Source: Astragalus membranaceus (Eukaryota > Streptophyta > Magnoliopsida > Fabales > Fabaceae). From it: a stretch of 64,000 bases of DNA. Location of the stretch: positions 152,419,402-152,483,401 of the forward strand of contig CM076854.1 in NCBI GenBank assembly GCA_039519185.1, written 5' to 3'. A program made the translations under genes and the position numbers. Of the stretch, positions 49,351-61,414 are shown one piece after another. The notes beneath the pieces are model-generated. The model ran no database searches. It was not told where the DNA came from and saw only the letters and a list, made by a program, of their open reading frames with translations. The stretch's first letter is position 1, and each line of letters opens with the position of its first letter.

Positions 49351-50397
49351 TTCATCAAAATGTTTTTTCAGATCTACGCTTTCCTAAAGCCTATAAATAG
49401 GCAGCCTCAAGTCACTCTTCGACACACATTTTTTTTCATGAGATCGGAGACCCAATTTCGCAAATCTCGTCTTTTCAGAAAAACTCTTCTATATTTTATT
49501 TGTGCTCTCTTCGTTCCGTTGGTCCGTCAGAGCTGATCTTTTGCTAAGAGTTAGTTGGGGTTGCATTCTTCAAGTTGTAATATCTGCCTTCATTAGAGGT
49601 ATTTCTGTCTTTACATTTGTTATTATTTAATCGTTGTGATCCGTGCCAAAACTGCCCTATGTGATTCAACTTAGCTTTAGTGTTTATTTACTTGTTCTTG
49701 TATATTATTGTCCATTGTTGATGATGAATCATATGATTCCCACTTATGCCTAGTGCATCCTGTTCTAAGTTGTGAATATGGTTTTAGATGATTCAACCTC
49801 CCCCATTTAACTTCTTAATGAATAAAAGATAGTTAGGTTTATGGTTTAAGGTCCATGGGGTATTGCAAAGGATAGGTTACCCAAAACCTTGATGCTCCCT
49901 CCTCTTTGATTGTGTTACTAGCTTTTGTGCACTTATTCGTGAATGCAAAGGATAGGCTTACCTTAGCCTTGATGCAATTTCCCCTTTTGTTCATGTTATT
50001 GAGAAATCATGCTCATATGTTCCTTAGTTTAATTAAGATCATTCTATGCCTATGATCAATTGCTTGCTTGTTTTTGATGCATTTTAAATGTCTTGATTCA
50101 ATATGCCATTCCATCCATGTGTATGACCTCCTAATGAAGACGTAAGTCTACATGCATGTTGTAGCATAGAGTCATTAGGGTAAATACACTCCCTCCTACA
50201 CACACACACTTGCTTTGAGAACTTTACCTCGCATCCCTGATAAGTGGGTCTTTTGATCATGTTGGCATGTTTAGTCTTGATTAAATATTCAACATACGCA
50301 TGATTTCGTGATTATTGAATGTGCTTGAACTTTTGTAATCAATCACTGATAGTACCTTCACCCTTTTTTCCAAAAATCTTTCAAACTCTTTTCCAAT

Positions 50398-51120
50398 TAA
50401 TGCGAGTTATTAGTGACTATCACCCAAAGCCTTGGCTTGTTTGATTGTCATGAATGCCATCAAGGGTTATTAGTAATGATCACTCAAAGCTTTTGCTTGC
50501 TTGATCGTTATGAAAGCTCTTCCCCTTTCAAACCCCTTTCAAAAACATTTTTCGTTAGAACTACGTCGCTTTGATTCTCATTTGGGATACGTAGGAGCGA
50601 GTCACGTTCTCGTCAAGCGCAACAAATAAAAATCCTTTCCGCAACCATAAAAAAATCATTTTCATAAAACAAACACAAAGAATCATTTTCAAACCCATTG
50701 TTGCTAGTAGCTCATCAGAGCCTTTGTTCGTTTAGCTATTAGTGGCAATGTCTTTTTCTCATAAGAATAATAAACAATGATCCATCATAACCTTTGTTAG
50801 TTTGATCATCGTGCAAGTCAATCTCTTTCGAAAATCACTTTCAAAAAAAGATAATAAAAACGAGTTGTTATCAAATAGTCCATCAGAACCTTTGTTCGTT
50901 TGACTAGCGGTACAACTCTCTTTTTTTGAGTATTTAGTAGTGATTCATCATAGCCTCTGCTAGTTTAATCATTCACTAATGCTCGTCCTATTTCAAAAAC
51001 TCACCAAAAAAGAAAAAAAAACAAAAACTTTTCAAAAAGACAACCAAGAACTACGTAGCTTTGAATTCTCCATCGCACCGGGAGATACGTAGGAGCGGGC
51101 CATGCCCCGTCAAGCACTTT
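50398..51120. repeat. Paired direct repeats in the solo LTR
   Basis: GGTTATTAGT-type units with CACCCAAAGC/CACTCAAAGC (about 50404 and 50463) and two copies of ACTACGT(C/A)GCTTTGA ... GGGATACGTAGGAGCG or GAGATACGTAGGAGCG (about 50562 and 51050). Typical internal repetition of a large LTR. Confidence 0.75.
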
Positions 51121-51762
51121 TTCTAAAAACCCTTTTTTTCCCCTTTCTCGCCAAAAATAAAATTTTTGTTAAGTTTTCCCATTCATTCTTCAAATAAAAT
51201 TTTTGTTAAGTTTTCCCATTCATTCTTCAAATAAATAGGTAAACCTAGATATTTTTCAAATCAAACGTTAAAACCACACATTTAATTAGAGGTTCCCTTT
51301 CGGTAGAAAGGACGTGCGCGGTGCTAACACCTTCCTCGCACGTAATCGACCCCCGAACCTATATCTCTAGTTTTCAAAGACCATCCGCCTTGTTCAAAAG
51401 ACTTTTTTTCAATGTTTTGGTCTTAAAATTAAAATATTGGTGGCGGCTCCAAAATTTTTCCACGTTGTACATTGAGAAACCCAAACCGGGATTTTTCGGG
51501 GTGCAACAGTCACCGAACCTCCGCACCGGAGTGTCGCCGTCACCGGACCTCAATCTAACAGTTAGTTTTTAAAATAAATTTGTTGTTGTTGTTTTAGAAT
51601 TGAGCGTTGTTGTGAAATGTGAGTTATAATTGAGTGTTAGGATTAGTGTTGTTGTGAAATGTGAGTTAATTGTGTTAAATTGTTGAAATTGAAAAGTGTA
51701 TGTTGTTAGAGCAAGACTTAATTAGAGATGCTAATTGAAATGTGCTAATTCAACATTTTATT

Positions 51763-53080
51763 TCAACATTTGGTGGAGAGAATAGTTTAATGAAGTGTTT
51801 TTTGTTCATATGTAGATTAATGGGTGATTATAAACGATCGGTGAAGAATAAAGCTAGAGTTGAAGGATCGATCTGCACAGCTTACCTACACCGTGAAACA
51901 ATTTACTTTTGTTCACATTATTTCAACAATTTTATGTTGTCAACAAATAATAGAAACGAAATGGAGATTGAAGAAGAAAGACACCCACTCACTTTATATG
52001 TGTTTTTCAAACCTGGTTGCCCCTCGGGAAAGAAGTCAACCAACTACTTTTCAGATAAAGAGCATAAATCAGCACATGTTCATGTCTTGATCAATTGCAC
52101 TGAAGTTAAACCATATCTTGAGTAAGTATGCTCCAATTCAGTTGTTAATCTATACAATATGAAGTTAAATCAGATTTTGATCAACTTTCAATCTAAAGAG
52201 TAATAATAATTCTTTTTCAGTGCATTCTTACGAATTGAGGGTATAGGCGCTAAAGAATCTTCTATTCGTATACATGAAAGTTTTCCATCCTGGTTTAAGG
52301 CTAGAGTAAGTAAATAAAACTAATGTTTTAATGTCACACGTTTAAAGTAGATATGAGACATGACTTATTTTTTTCCATATGTGGTTTACTTAGGTTTATG
52401 AAGCGAAACCAACTCCCCAAATCCGACACTTGAGGAACTTAGCCGATGGTCCTTTTCTTGAGGTGACCGAGTGGCACACGTACCTAGTTAACGGTTACAA
52501 ATTTGACACCCAATCATGGAGTGAGGGGAAAAAACAATTAATAGTGGGGTATATGTTAAAGAGAATAATTTTGTTTTTTCGAGTGGCACACGTACCTAGT
52601 TAACGGTTACAAAATGACTACTACGGTGTGATCGAACACATATATGAACTTGAATACCCACGGTTAGACTATGAAAAGAGAATAATTTTGTTTTTTTCTA
52701 GATGGTTTGATCCATCAGTTAGAGGGACGAAATTGAATCCAAAATGTAATACCGTGGACATTTGAATGAATGGAAGGTATAAACTTTATGATCCGTTTAT
52801 CATGGCAGAAAATGTGAGCCAGGTGTATTATGTTCCATATCCATCAACTCAGAGAGGATGGTGTGTTGCAAATAAGACAAAACCACGGGGTCACATTGAA
52901 GCCACTGATGCAGAGGATGAGGTTCCTTATCAGGTGGATGAAATTTTGGGAGTAGATGAGGTAAATGAAGTTGAACCGATTGACTCCTTATGTGATGATC
53001 GACTCCTAGTTGAAGAAGTTGATGAAGATGAAGAACAGAATGAAGATGAACAAGATGAAGAAGAGAATGAAGATAAATAA
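51763..53080 (+). pseudogene. CACTA-2 transposase remnant (DUF4218/DUF4216/acidic end)
   Basis: Only the C-terminal third remains: end of DUF4218 (GDYKRSVKNKARVEGSICTA, to donor after 52121), an exon 52221-52306 (AFLRIEGIGAKESSIRI), DUF4216 from about 52395 (VYEAKPTPQIRHLRNL, EWHTYLVNGYKF). Breaks: a 50-bp filler at 52561-52610 replacing 19 bp of element 1, and a nonsense codon TGA at 52763-52765 where element 1 has CGA (Arg). The acidic end 52766-53080 is still open and ends at TAA 53078. Not functional. Confidence 0.85.
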
Positions 53081-54983
53081 TTTGATTAATCTTATGTTGT
53101 ATTTAAATTTATTATAGTCATTATTGTTCTTGTGTTTTCTTATATATGTTGTCTACTTATGTTGACTCCTTATGTTGTCTTTAAATTTATTAGAATCATT
53201 AATATATCAATATTGTTCTTGTTAATTTACTTTCTTTAATTTATTTATAAATAAATATAATTAATGTTGTTAGTATCACATTTCGTTTCTATTTTTTCAT
53301 AGATATGGATCCAGGAGGAAGTTCTGACCCACCGAGACGTCCTCGTAAAGGGAAGAAGAATATGACCGATGAACCTCCTAAGAGGAGGCGTAATCGTGAG
53401 GTGGTACTTAATATTGGGAATATGAGGGGTCATACCTTTGTGGGCCCCCCAGCTACCGCTCTGATTGCCCCACAACCTCCGCCTCCATCTGGCCCCAGAT
53501 GGTATCATTTACCATCACATGGGCATTATATGGGTCCACCAAATGCGTATGCAGTAGGGCATATGGGCACACCAGCTGGGTATATGGGCACACCAGCTGG
53601 GCATATAGGCTCATCATCTGGACATATGGGTCCACCAGCTGGGTTATCTATGCCTACACCAGAGCCCAGGATGATATTGAGCATGATATTGGTGGTGGTA
53701 ATGTTGATTCTGATTCATCGACCGATGACGAGAGAGTGGAGGTGGTTGTTATTAATGGTGTCAGACTCAAAGTCATTTATAGTCGTGGTAACGCGTAAGT
53801 ATTATATTATTTGTTTTTTAAAGTTAATTATGCAACGACTTGTATATATTTGATTGTTTGATATATCTTTCATTATGCAGGCTTCTTCCTGCAAAGGCAG
53901 CTTCATCAAGCATCACTCATGTCATCCGCAAAAGATATTTTCAAAAGTTCCATAAAAAGTGGAGTAAAGTCGATGATTATGACAGGAAGGATCTGCTGGA
54001 CTTCTTTACGGTAAGTGTCAATTATTTTGTCATTACTTATATTGTTAGTTTAAATTTTATGTTTAATAACGTTTAATATAATTACTAATACATATTTTCA
54101 TTTTACTTAATACAGACCAAAGTGACATGGGACATAGAAGATGATGACAATGTGCAGAGACTTTTTTTTTAAAAGGATGGGCGCTCAATTATCAGATTTT
54201 CTTTATAAGTTGCGGTGTAAAGATAAGAAGTCTGACTACATGAGTAATGAAATTTGGAATGCCTTCGAGGACCATTGGGCTACAGAGACTTTCAAGAAAA
54301 ATGCTGCAAAAACCAAGAATAATAGAAACTTAGAAAAGGGTGACTCGCTTCACTGCGGCGGGTCCATCAACCAGGCTCAGCATGCTTCTAGATTGGTAAA
54401 TTATTTTTAAAATCTGTGTGTTTTTTTATATTAGTTAATTAGTTAGCAATTTTTGAAAATGTGTTTCATTTTACAGAGTAAGAAGGCAGGACCGCAGGAC
54501 GCCCTATCACTGCTCCTAAGCTGCATAGAGCCACCCATGTGAGGAAAGGCACTGGCGAGTATGTTGATGAGCGCTCCAGGATATGACTCAGGTAAATATA
54601 CAACTTGATTTGTATTATATAATGCTGCTTTGTCAAAATGGAGTGCTAATTTGTGGTTATTCAAAACAGGAGCAAATAAATGAGATCATGACTCAGTTGA
54701 CTCAGGGGAGCTGGGACCCTGAATCACTTGGCCAACTTACTCCTGAGATGATAGATCTGGCAAACAAAAATTGGGAGAAGACAGTAGGTTGGTCTAAGGG
54801 TCGCCTGTATGGTACGGGGCCCCTGGCTCCATGTATGGGCCAGTCTGTGGCTGGGAGCAACAGAAGACGCAGTCGACCAGCTTCTACTTCTGCGGAGACA
54901 GTGCATATTAGGCAGCTGGAGCAGGAGCTGCAGTCTACTCGACAGGAGCTGCACGTTACTCGACAGGAGGTCAGGACCTCTAC

Positions 54984-56368
54984 TGTTGTGCGAAAAGTAG
55001 ATGTGCAAGTATACACAATCGCAACAAGTAATATAATTATAAGTAAAGATCGTTCCCACAGAGATTGTTGAGTTTACTTCTATATTTAAATTAGTAATTT
55101 AGCTAGTGAGAAAAACAAGTAACAAATACAAGTTGTCAACAAGTATTGTCATTTTGATTAACATAAATGTAATTAAACAAGTAAAGAAAGTTCAGGAGTA
55201 AGATAAAGTGAGTTGGACTGTTCTTAGCTAAGTAATTTCTCAGTAGTGAAGCGCTATAGCGTTAGACGCTGTAGCGTTAAGCACTGTAGCGGTATGGCAG
55301 CGTGCCTTTCAATCACTGTCGCCAGAGTTATGTTACAAGACTCCTATGTCTAGGCTCTAAATAAGTTTTACCCCTGTATAATAAAGAACTTACAGCTTTT
55401 ACCTTATGAACTATTACTCCTCTATGTCTAGAGTTAAGGTCAAATTGTCTAAATGTCTTTAAACAACCTTTCATTCATATCAACCCTTGAATTCTATTCG
55501 TAGACCATGTCTGTACCTACGAATCTACTTATTTCAGTTGGCCATTCCCAAATCAAGTTTGAAAGCACTAAAGAACAAGGGTTGAAACACAAAACATCAT
55601 AACGTTATATTGCTAATACTAAAGAGTCATTACAAAGCTTAAAACAATCCAACTACTAAGTGTTTAGCTCATGATGAGCATCATCAACATAATACAAACC
55701 AAAAAGCTCATATTACCGAGAATGAAAAGAAGAAGCAAGGTTGCAAAAGATGCACGTAGTGGCCTCCTTCTCATGTGACGGGTTGCTGACGCTACAGCAT
55801 CGCTTCACAGCGTTGGAAATGATAATCTTCTCTTGAAAAACAAAAGCTTAAAGTGGATGATTAATGGAGGAGAAGGGTATCACGTTTTCCTCTCCAAAAA
55901 CTCTCCTTATTCTGAATTCTAAGTTGTGAGGAAGAAGAAGAAGTGAGATAGATATTATCCACATCTCATAAAGTAGATATTTACAAAAAGGTGACAATGA
56001 CATCTTTCAATAAGAATGCTCCAAGTGTCCTATTTGTCATTAAAAAGTTCCACAAATTCTGAACAGCAAGGGATAAGTATGATGACTCATCAAATAGTAG
56101 TAGGCTCCTAAAGTGTCCAGCTAGCTGTCCCACCGACATATAGCGCTATAGCGCTTACCGCTGCATAGTGTCTACCGCTGCAGCACTCAAGCAAAACATC
56201 AATATAATCACAAAGGCACCAAATGTGTCAAATGTTAACAAATTAGTTCCTAACCCTTCTTTCCTCTAAATAACTAATATTTACCTAATAAAGCACGAAT
56301 ATTACTTAGGAACTTGTGTTGATTTAAGTGATAAGAGCATAAATAACACATCTAAATATGAGTTATCA
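54984..56368 (-). repeat. 3' LTR of family B
   Basis: TG...CA borders (TGTTGTGCGAAAAG ... TATGAGTTATCA). Carries the family B words: GCGCTATAGCG at 55251-55261, GACGCTGTAGCG at 55265-55276, and a perfect 14-bp palindrome AGCGCTATAGCGCT at 56142-56155. Confidence 0.95.
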
Positions 56369-56512
56369 CACCCCCAAACTTAAACCATTACTTGTCCTCA
56401 AGTAATGACGCTTGACAAAGAACAAACAACACAATAACAAAGAAACAATTACATAGATTAACTGCACAAACAAGACAACAACAATATCTTTCTCTTAAAA
56501 AAAATTATTATT

Positions 56513-56595
56513 ACTTCAGAACTCGCATTTGTTTAAATCTAGAAAGCATAAATAACTCTTATAGATAAGAGTTATCACACCCCCAAACTTAAACC
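56513..56595 (-). repeat. Second LTR-start/polypurine module inside family B
   Basis: About 210 bp inside the element, after its own polypurine tract, a second junction reads ATAACTCTTATAGATAAGAG then TTATCA followed by CACCCCCAAACTTAAACC. The LTR piece is of family A type (AACTCTTAT...ATAAGAGTT), not family B type (CATCTAAATATGAGTTATCA). It is a fossil LTR border. Confidence 0.85.
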
Positions 56596-57862
56596 ATTGC
56601 TTGTCCTCAAGGAATGACACTTTATAAAGACAAACAAACAAACTTAAAATAGAACAATAACAGCATAGAAAGACAAGGTCAGTTGCATCCCTAAATCAAA
56701 CAATTTTTCAAAAATGTTCTTAGTGGGCCAAACTTTCAGATTCACATTCTCACACACACACACACACACCATTGTTTTTCACAACATCTAGAATTATTAC
56801 TGCTCAATTGTGAGTGTGTGGCTACTAGGCTTAGTTTAGCTCCTAGCTAGTTTCAACATTTCTCCTAGTCTTGGAAAGAGTGGCCTTCTTTTGGTTTAGC
56901 CAAAGAATTTTTCAAAAAGGAAAGTAGACTAACAACTTCACAAAAGACTTGAGGGGCTTCAAAGCACAACAAAGGGCTTGATTAGGCATTTCAGATCTTT
57001 GGCTAGTGCACTAACTATTGATTTGGTGATTTCTCAGCGCTATAGCGTTAGATGCTATAGCACTGGTTACTTGATGAACAGATTCAGCTGCAATGCCCTC
57101 ATTACTGAACTCCTTATTTGCATTTCTATCTTTTTTTTTATTTTTTTCTTTTCTTTTTCTTCTTTTTTTTTATATACCTTTTTGGAACAGTTCAGCATTT
57201 GTTTCAGGCAATTGCAGCTTTTTACATGACCATTTGTACACTTTGGGTCCTATTGCACTGACCATCCTATAGTCTTCATCCCTAGCCTTAATATAACCAA
57301 TGCACCCCCAAACTTAGCATCAAATGATACTATCAATTTTTAATAAAAACTTGACTAAACCTTATCATTCAGAGCTAACTAGGTTCCTTGCTAAGCCTAG
57401 AGTTTTGTGTAGAAGCAGCAATAAGACTAGTCATTGTTCAAACAAGGCTACTCTACTCACAACACATAATCATCATTAAATTTGGCCCAGGAAGAAACAT
57501 ATCCTATTATTGAAAAACTAGGAATTGCAACTGATCATGCTTTTCATTCAACAAACATAACATTAACATTTCACATATAACATTAAACACATTTAAGGTC
57601 CTCCCCCCAACTTAAGACCTAGCAGTGTCTCCACTACTCATGCAATTCTAATAGGAGAGGCCTATGACTAAAACTCAACAGAATTAAAAACAACAACAAT
57701 AAAACTCTAAACATACTGTTAGATGCAAGAACAGACGCTATAGCGCCTAACAGGTTTATTGAAAATAGACAAAGAACATTTTTTTAAAGAAGGGTTAGAG
57801 TACTGTTTGCTAACCCAGATTTGAGCCTATTGCTTGCTCTGGTGGGCACTATGGTGGCTCTG
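56596..57862 (-). other. Family B internal region, 3' part, no intact gene
   Basis: Holds a pyrimidine tract (57128-57172), (CA)n at 56754-56768 and family B words (57036-57047, 57735-57747). Reading frames here are short and unsupported. Confidence 0.7.
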
Positions 57863-58504
57863 CTACTGGATTTTTTTCTTTCCTGAAGCTACAGCGCTAG
57901 GCGCTGTAGCCTCATTCTGGGGATCCTCTGCTTCCTTGTAAGCTTTCATCTCAGCCAGCTTTTTTTCTGCTTCCCTCTCTGCAGAAAGATCAGGAGTATT
58001 CTCCTCAGATGCAACTTTTTGCGGGGACTTGGCTTTAGGCACTGTAGCATCAGCCGCTACAGCGCTAACTGGCACTTCTTCTAGTGGATGGTCATCTGCC
58101 AACTTGGTCCCTGGGTTTCTCCTTTGGTGGCATCTTTTCTCACTTCACAAAATTCACTCCTGCACAAAAGAAAAATTAAAAACACGAAATTGTTAGTTAA
58201 AGAACCTTGGGTTGTCTCCTAGGAGCGCTTTGTTTAAGAGTCCTCAGCCAGACTAAGTCTTGTGGTAGGTATCTTTGGCTAATGGCGGCTCTCGTGTAGG
58301 AGAGGGGACCCAATCATTTGTTACAACAGAATTAGGTTCCTCCACAACAGATTTAGGCACCATTGGCCTCTTTTTGGCCACCATTTTTGTTCTTACAACT
58401 TTCTTTGGTGCTACAGCAGATGCTGCAGCACTGCCTTCTGATACTGATGCTGTAGCGCCACTTGTGACAGCATTCATTCTCTGCACTTTAGTTTCCAATA
58501 GCAT
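57863..58504 (-). pseudogene. Family B Ala-rich ORF remnants
   Basis: Two minus-strand frames. 58504-58253 has TSGATASVSEGSAAASAVAP and the basic KKVVRTKMVAKKRP, shared with family A at 26082-26291. 58102-57863 has SAVAADATVPKAKSPQKVAS and an acidic helical AEREAEKKLAEMKAYKEAED. Between them is a possible start MPPKEKPRDQVG near 58130. The position before the 3' LTR fits the env-like ORF3 region of Athila-type elements, but no transmembrane segment is seen. An inverted repeat (arms GCTACAGCGC and GCGCTGTAGC, loop TAG) lies within it at 57888-57910. Confidence 0.4.
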
Positions 58505-59380
58505 TGGCGGTTGCTTTGTGGCAGACTGAGTTTTTGGTGGATTTTGTTCTTTTGTGAGGTTGAGATGATTTTTGTTTTGGTGAGAGAAGTTTCTTGGAAG
58601 ATAGGAATTTGTGTGGAGTGGGTTGTTTTTGAAGTGAAGAAGGTATTTGAATAAGGTTTGATGGTTTGGCTTGAGGTAAGGATAGATTTATGGCTGGAAC
58701 TGTGAGAATTTGGAGGTGTTATAGATGGAGGGGATGGTTCTTTGGTTGGTGATGGTTTAGGTGAAGGTGTGGTGGAAAGGTTTTGGGTGGGTGGTGTGAT
58801 TTGATACTTCCCTCTTCTTTCTTATTATGCTCTCCTTCATCTTTCTCATCATCTTCTTTTTAACTATTTTAACCACATTCTCAACACCTCAGCTACGAGT
58901 ACTATAGCACATGGTGCTACAGCATCAGAATTCCGCATAATTGACAGCACATACATACCACAAGTCTTCTTATTCATACCTGCAATAGTAAAAAAAAAAA
59001 CTCATAGAAAACATAATTAGTCTTAAAAATCTGGGTTGCCTCCCAGTAGCGCTTAGTTTAAGAGTCCTTAGTTAGACTTGACATTCAAAACCCAAGTTAG
59101 GGTGGATAATAGGACAAGAAGAAAATATCATCCTTCCGCTTTCTCTTTTTGGTCAGAAATCCCATGTATTTGGCATATGGAAGCAAGTGTTCTCATGCCC
59201 CAACCAATAAGCTTTTGGGATAGGAGTTCCCCCTCTCTTGAAAAAATTGAAGCTCATTTTGCGGAGGGCCATTTTCTTCAATTACCAAGGGTTGAGTCTC
59301 AATTGTCACATGACTCTTTTCATACCTCAACCTTGGTTTCTCTTCCTTGTCACTATTTTTGAATTTTTCTTTTTCTACAA

Positions 59381-59869
59381 CTACACAATTTTTTGTTCTT
59401 CCACCATTTCGAATTGACCATATTCAAGCTCATACTCTACACTCTCTTTTTCTTCCTCTTGCTCAACCAAATCTTCAATACAACTCTCTTCTTTTAGATG
59501 CTCCATTATTGTGTTAAAGTGGGCCTCTATATTTTTGCATGACACTTGAAAGTTGTCTTTATCCACTTTGCTATCCTCAAGAAATTGAGCTAAGAGTTCT
59601 TTTAGATCAGAGTTGTCCTCATGTAATCCTTCGGTTTGAGCTTGAGAATATGAATCTTGCTCACACAAACCATTATCCATGCCATAATCCATATTTTGGG
59701 CTGTCATGGGCATGAAATTTGTCTCATAACAGCCCATTTCATGTTCATCCCCATGGAAGTCATAGTTTAAACAATGTTGTTGAGCATTCAATTCTTGCAT
59801 AAAGGAAAAACTCCAACGGTCCATGGCATAAAGTGGATTTTTTTTCTTTTTCACAAACACTAAACACAA
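59381..59869 (-). CDS. Small acidic ORF of family B
   Basis: From the ATG at 59824 (MDRWSFSFMQELNAQQHCLN), about 147 codons, homologous to the family A acidic ORFs; the longer frame from 59869 starts inside the leader. Conserved: MD-W-F start, NAQQHC, CYE/CFE-NFMPM, EGLHEDNS, a VDKDNFQVSCKNIEAH helix, EDLVEQEEE. No signal peptide, no zinc knuckle, no known enzyme domain. Its position directly after the primer site is that of gag. Conservation between families with diverged LTRs suggests a function for the RNA or particle, but this is inference. Confidence 0.6.
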   Translation of the reverse strand: MCLVFVKKKKNPLYAMDRWSFSFMQELNAQQHCLNYDFHGDEHEMGCYETNFMPMTAQNMDYGMDNGLCEQDSYSQAQTEGLHEDNSDLKELLAQFLEDSKVDKDNFQVSCKNIEAHFNTIMEHLKEESCIEDLVEQEEEKESVEYELEYGQFEMVEEQKIV

Positions 59870-60008
59870 ATAACAACAAAGAGAAACACACTACAAACAC
59901 AAAACACAATACAACTTAGAAAAAAATTTGTTGAAAAACAGAACAAACTAATAAAAGAATCTAAACTAACTAAACTTACTAACTAAACAATAGAAATTAA
60001 CTTTCACA

Positions 60009-60027
60009 ATCCCCGGCAACGGCGCCA
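60009..60027 (-). other. Primer-binding site of family B, tRNA-Asp
   Basis: TGGCGCCGTTGCCGGGGAT on the element strand, identical to the family A sites. Confidence 0.92.
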
Positions 60028-60033
60028 AAAACT

Positions 60034-61414
60034 TGTTGTGCGAAAAGTAGATGTGCAAGTATACACAATCGCAACAAGTAATATAATGATAAGTAAAGAT
60101 CGTTCCCACAGAGATTGTTGAGTTTACTTCTATATTTAAATTAGTAATTTAGCTAGTGAGAAAAACAAGTAACAAATACAAGTTGTCAACAAGTATTGTC
60201 ATTTTGATTAACATAAATGTAAATAAACAAGTAAAGAAAGTTCAGGAGTAAGATAAAGTGAGTTGGACTGTTCTTAGCTAAGTAATTTCTCAGTAGTGAA
60301 GCGTTATAGCGTTAGACCCTGTAGCGTTAAGCGCTGTAGCGGTATGGCAGCGTGCCTTTCAGTCACTGTCGCCACGGTTATGTTACAAGACTCCTATGTC
60401 TAGGCTCTAAATAAGTTTTACCCTTGTATAATAAAGAACTTACAGCTTTTACCTTATGAACTATTACTCCCCTATGTCTAGAGTTAAGCACAAATTTTCT
60501 AAATGTATTTAAACAACCTTTCATTCATATCAACTCTTGAGTTCTATTCGTAGACCATGTATGTACCTACGAATCTACTTATTTCAGTTGGCCATTCCCA
60601 AAACAAGTTTGAAAGCATTAAAGAACAAGGGTTGAAACACAAAACATCATAACGTTATATTGCTAATACTAAAGAGTTATTACAAAGCTTAAAACAATCC
60701 AACTACTAAGTGTTTAGCTCATGATGAGCATCATCAACATAATACAAACCAAAAAGCTCATATTACCGAGAATGAAAAGAAGAAGCAAGGCTGCAAAAGA
60801 TGCACGTAGTGGCCTCCTTCTCATGTGACCGGTTGCTGACGCTACAGCATCGCTTCACAGCGTTGGAAATGATAATCTTCTCTTGAAAAACAAAAGCTTA
60901 AAGTGGAGGATTAATGGAGGAGAAGGGTATCACGTTTTCCTCTCCAAAAACTCTCCTTATTCTGAGTTCTAAGTTCTGAGGAAGAAGAAGAAGTGAGATA
61001 GATATTATCCACATCTCATAAAGTAGATATTTACAAAAAGGTGACAATATTTCAATAAGAATGCTCCAAGTGTCCTATTTGTCATTAAAAAGCTTCCACA
61101 AATTCTGAACAGCAATGGATAAGTATGATGACTCATCAAATAGTAGTAGGCTCCAAAAGTGTCCAGCTAGCTGTCCCACCGACATATAGCGCTATAGCGC
61201 TTACCGCTGCATAGCGTCTACCGCTGCAGCACTCAAGCAAAACATCAATATATTCACAAAGGTACCAAATGTGTCAAATGTTAACAAATTAGTTCCTAAC
61301 CCTTCTTTCCTCTAAATAACTAATATTTACCTAATAAAGCACGAATATTACTTAGGAACTTGTGTTGATTTAAGTGATAAGAGCATAAATAACACATCTA
61401 AATATGAGTTATCA
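60034..61414 (-). repeat. 5' LTR of family B
   Basis: Near-identical to 54984-56368. Differences visible include AATGAT for AATTAT (60088), a 7-bp deletion near 61048 and TAGCGTC for TAGTGTC near 61217. Confidence 0.95.

Larger units (their letters stand above)
48553..51508 (+). mobile_element. Solo gypsy-type LTR, Ogre/Tat-like (2956 bp)
   Basis: Target duplication GTCAC at 48548-48552 and 51509-51513; borders TGTCATACCCCAATTTTG and GGGGTGCAACA. Flanking DNA on both sides shares CCGCACCGGAGTG and rejoins smoothly. The 3' part (GTGCTAACACCTTCCTCGCA, ATCGACCCCCGAACC, GGTGGCGGCTCCAAAATTTT) resembles large legume Ogre/Tat LTRs; that assignment is from memory of the family. No primer site or genes inside. 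Confidence 0.85.
54984..61414 (-). mobile_element. Complete family B non-autonomous LTR retrotransposon (6431 bp)
   Basis: Target duplication TCTAC at 54979-54983 and 61415-61419. LTRs 54984-56368 and 60034-61414 (about 1.38 kb each), differing at few positions by eye, so the insertion is recent. Primer site 60009-60027 (tRNA-Asp), polypurine tract 56369-56386. The interior has an acidic ORF, two small Ala-rich frames and no gag-pol domains. It inserted in an exon of the CACTA-2 TnpA-like gene, in opposite orientation. Confidence 0.95.
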
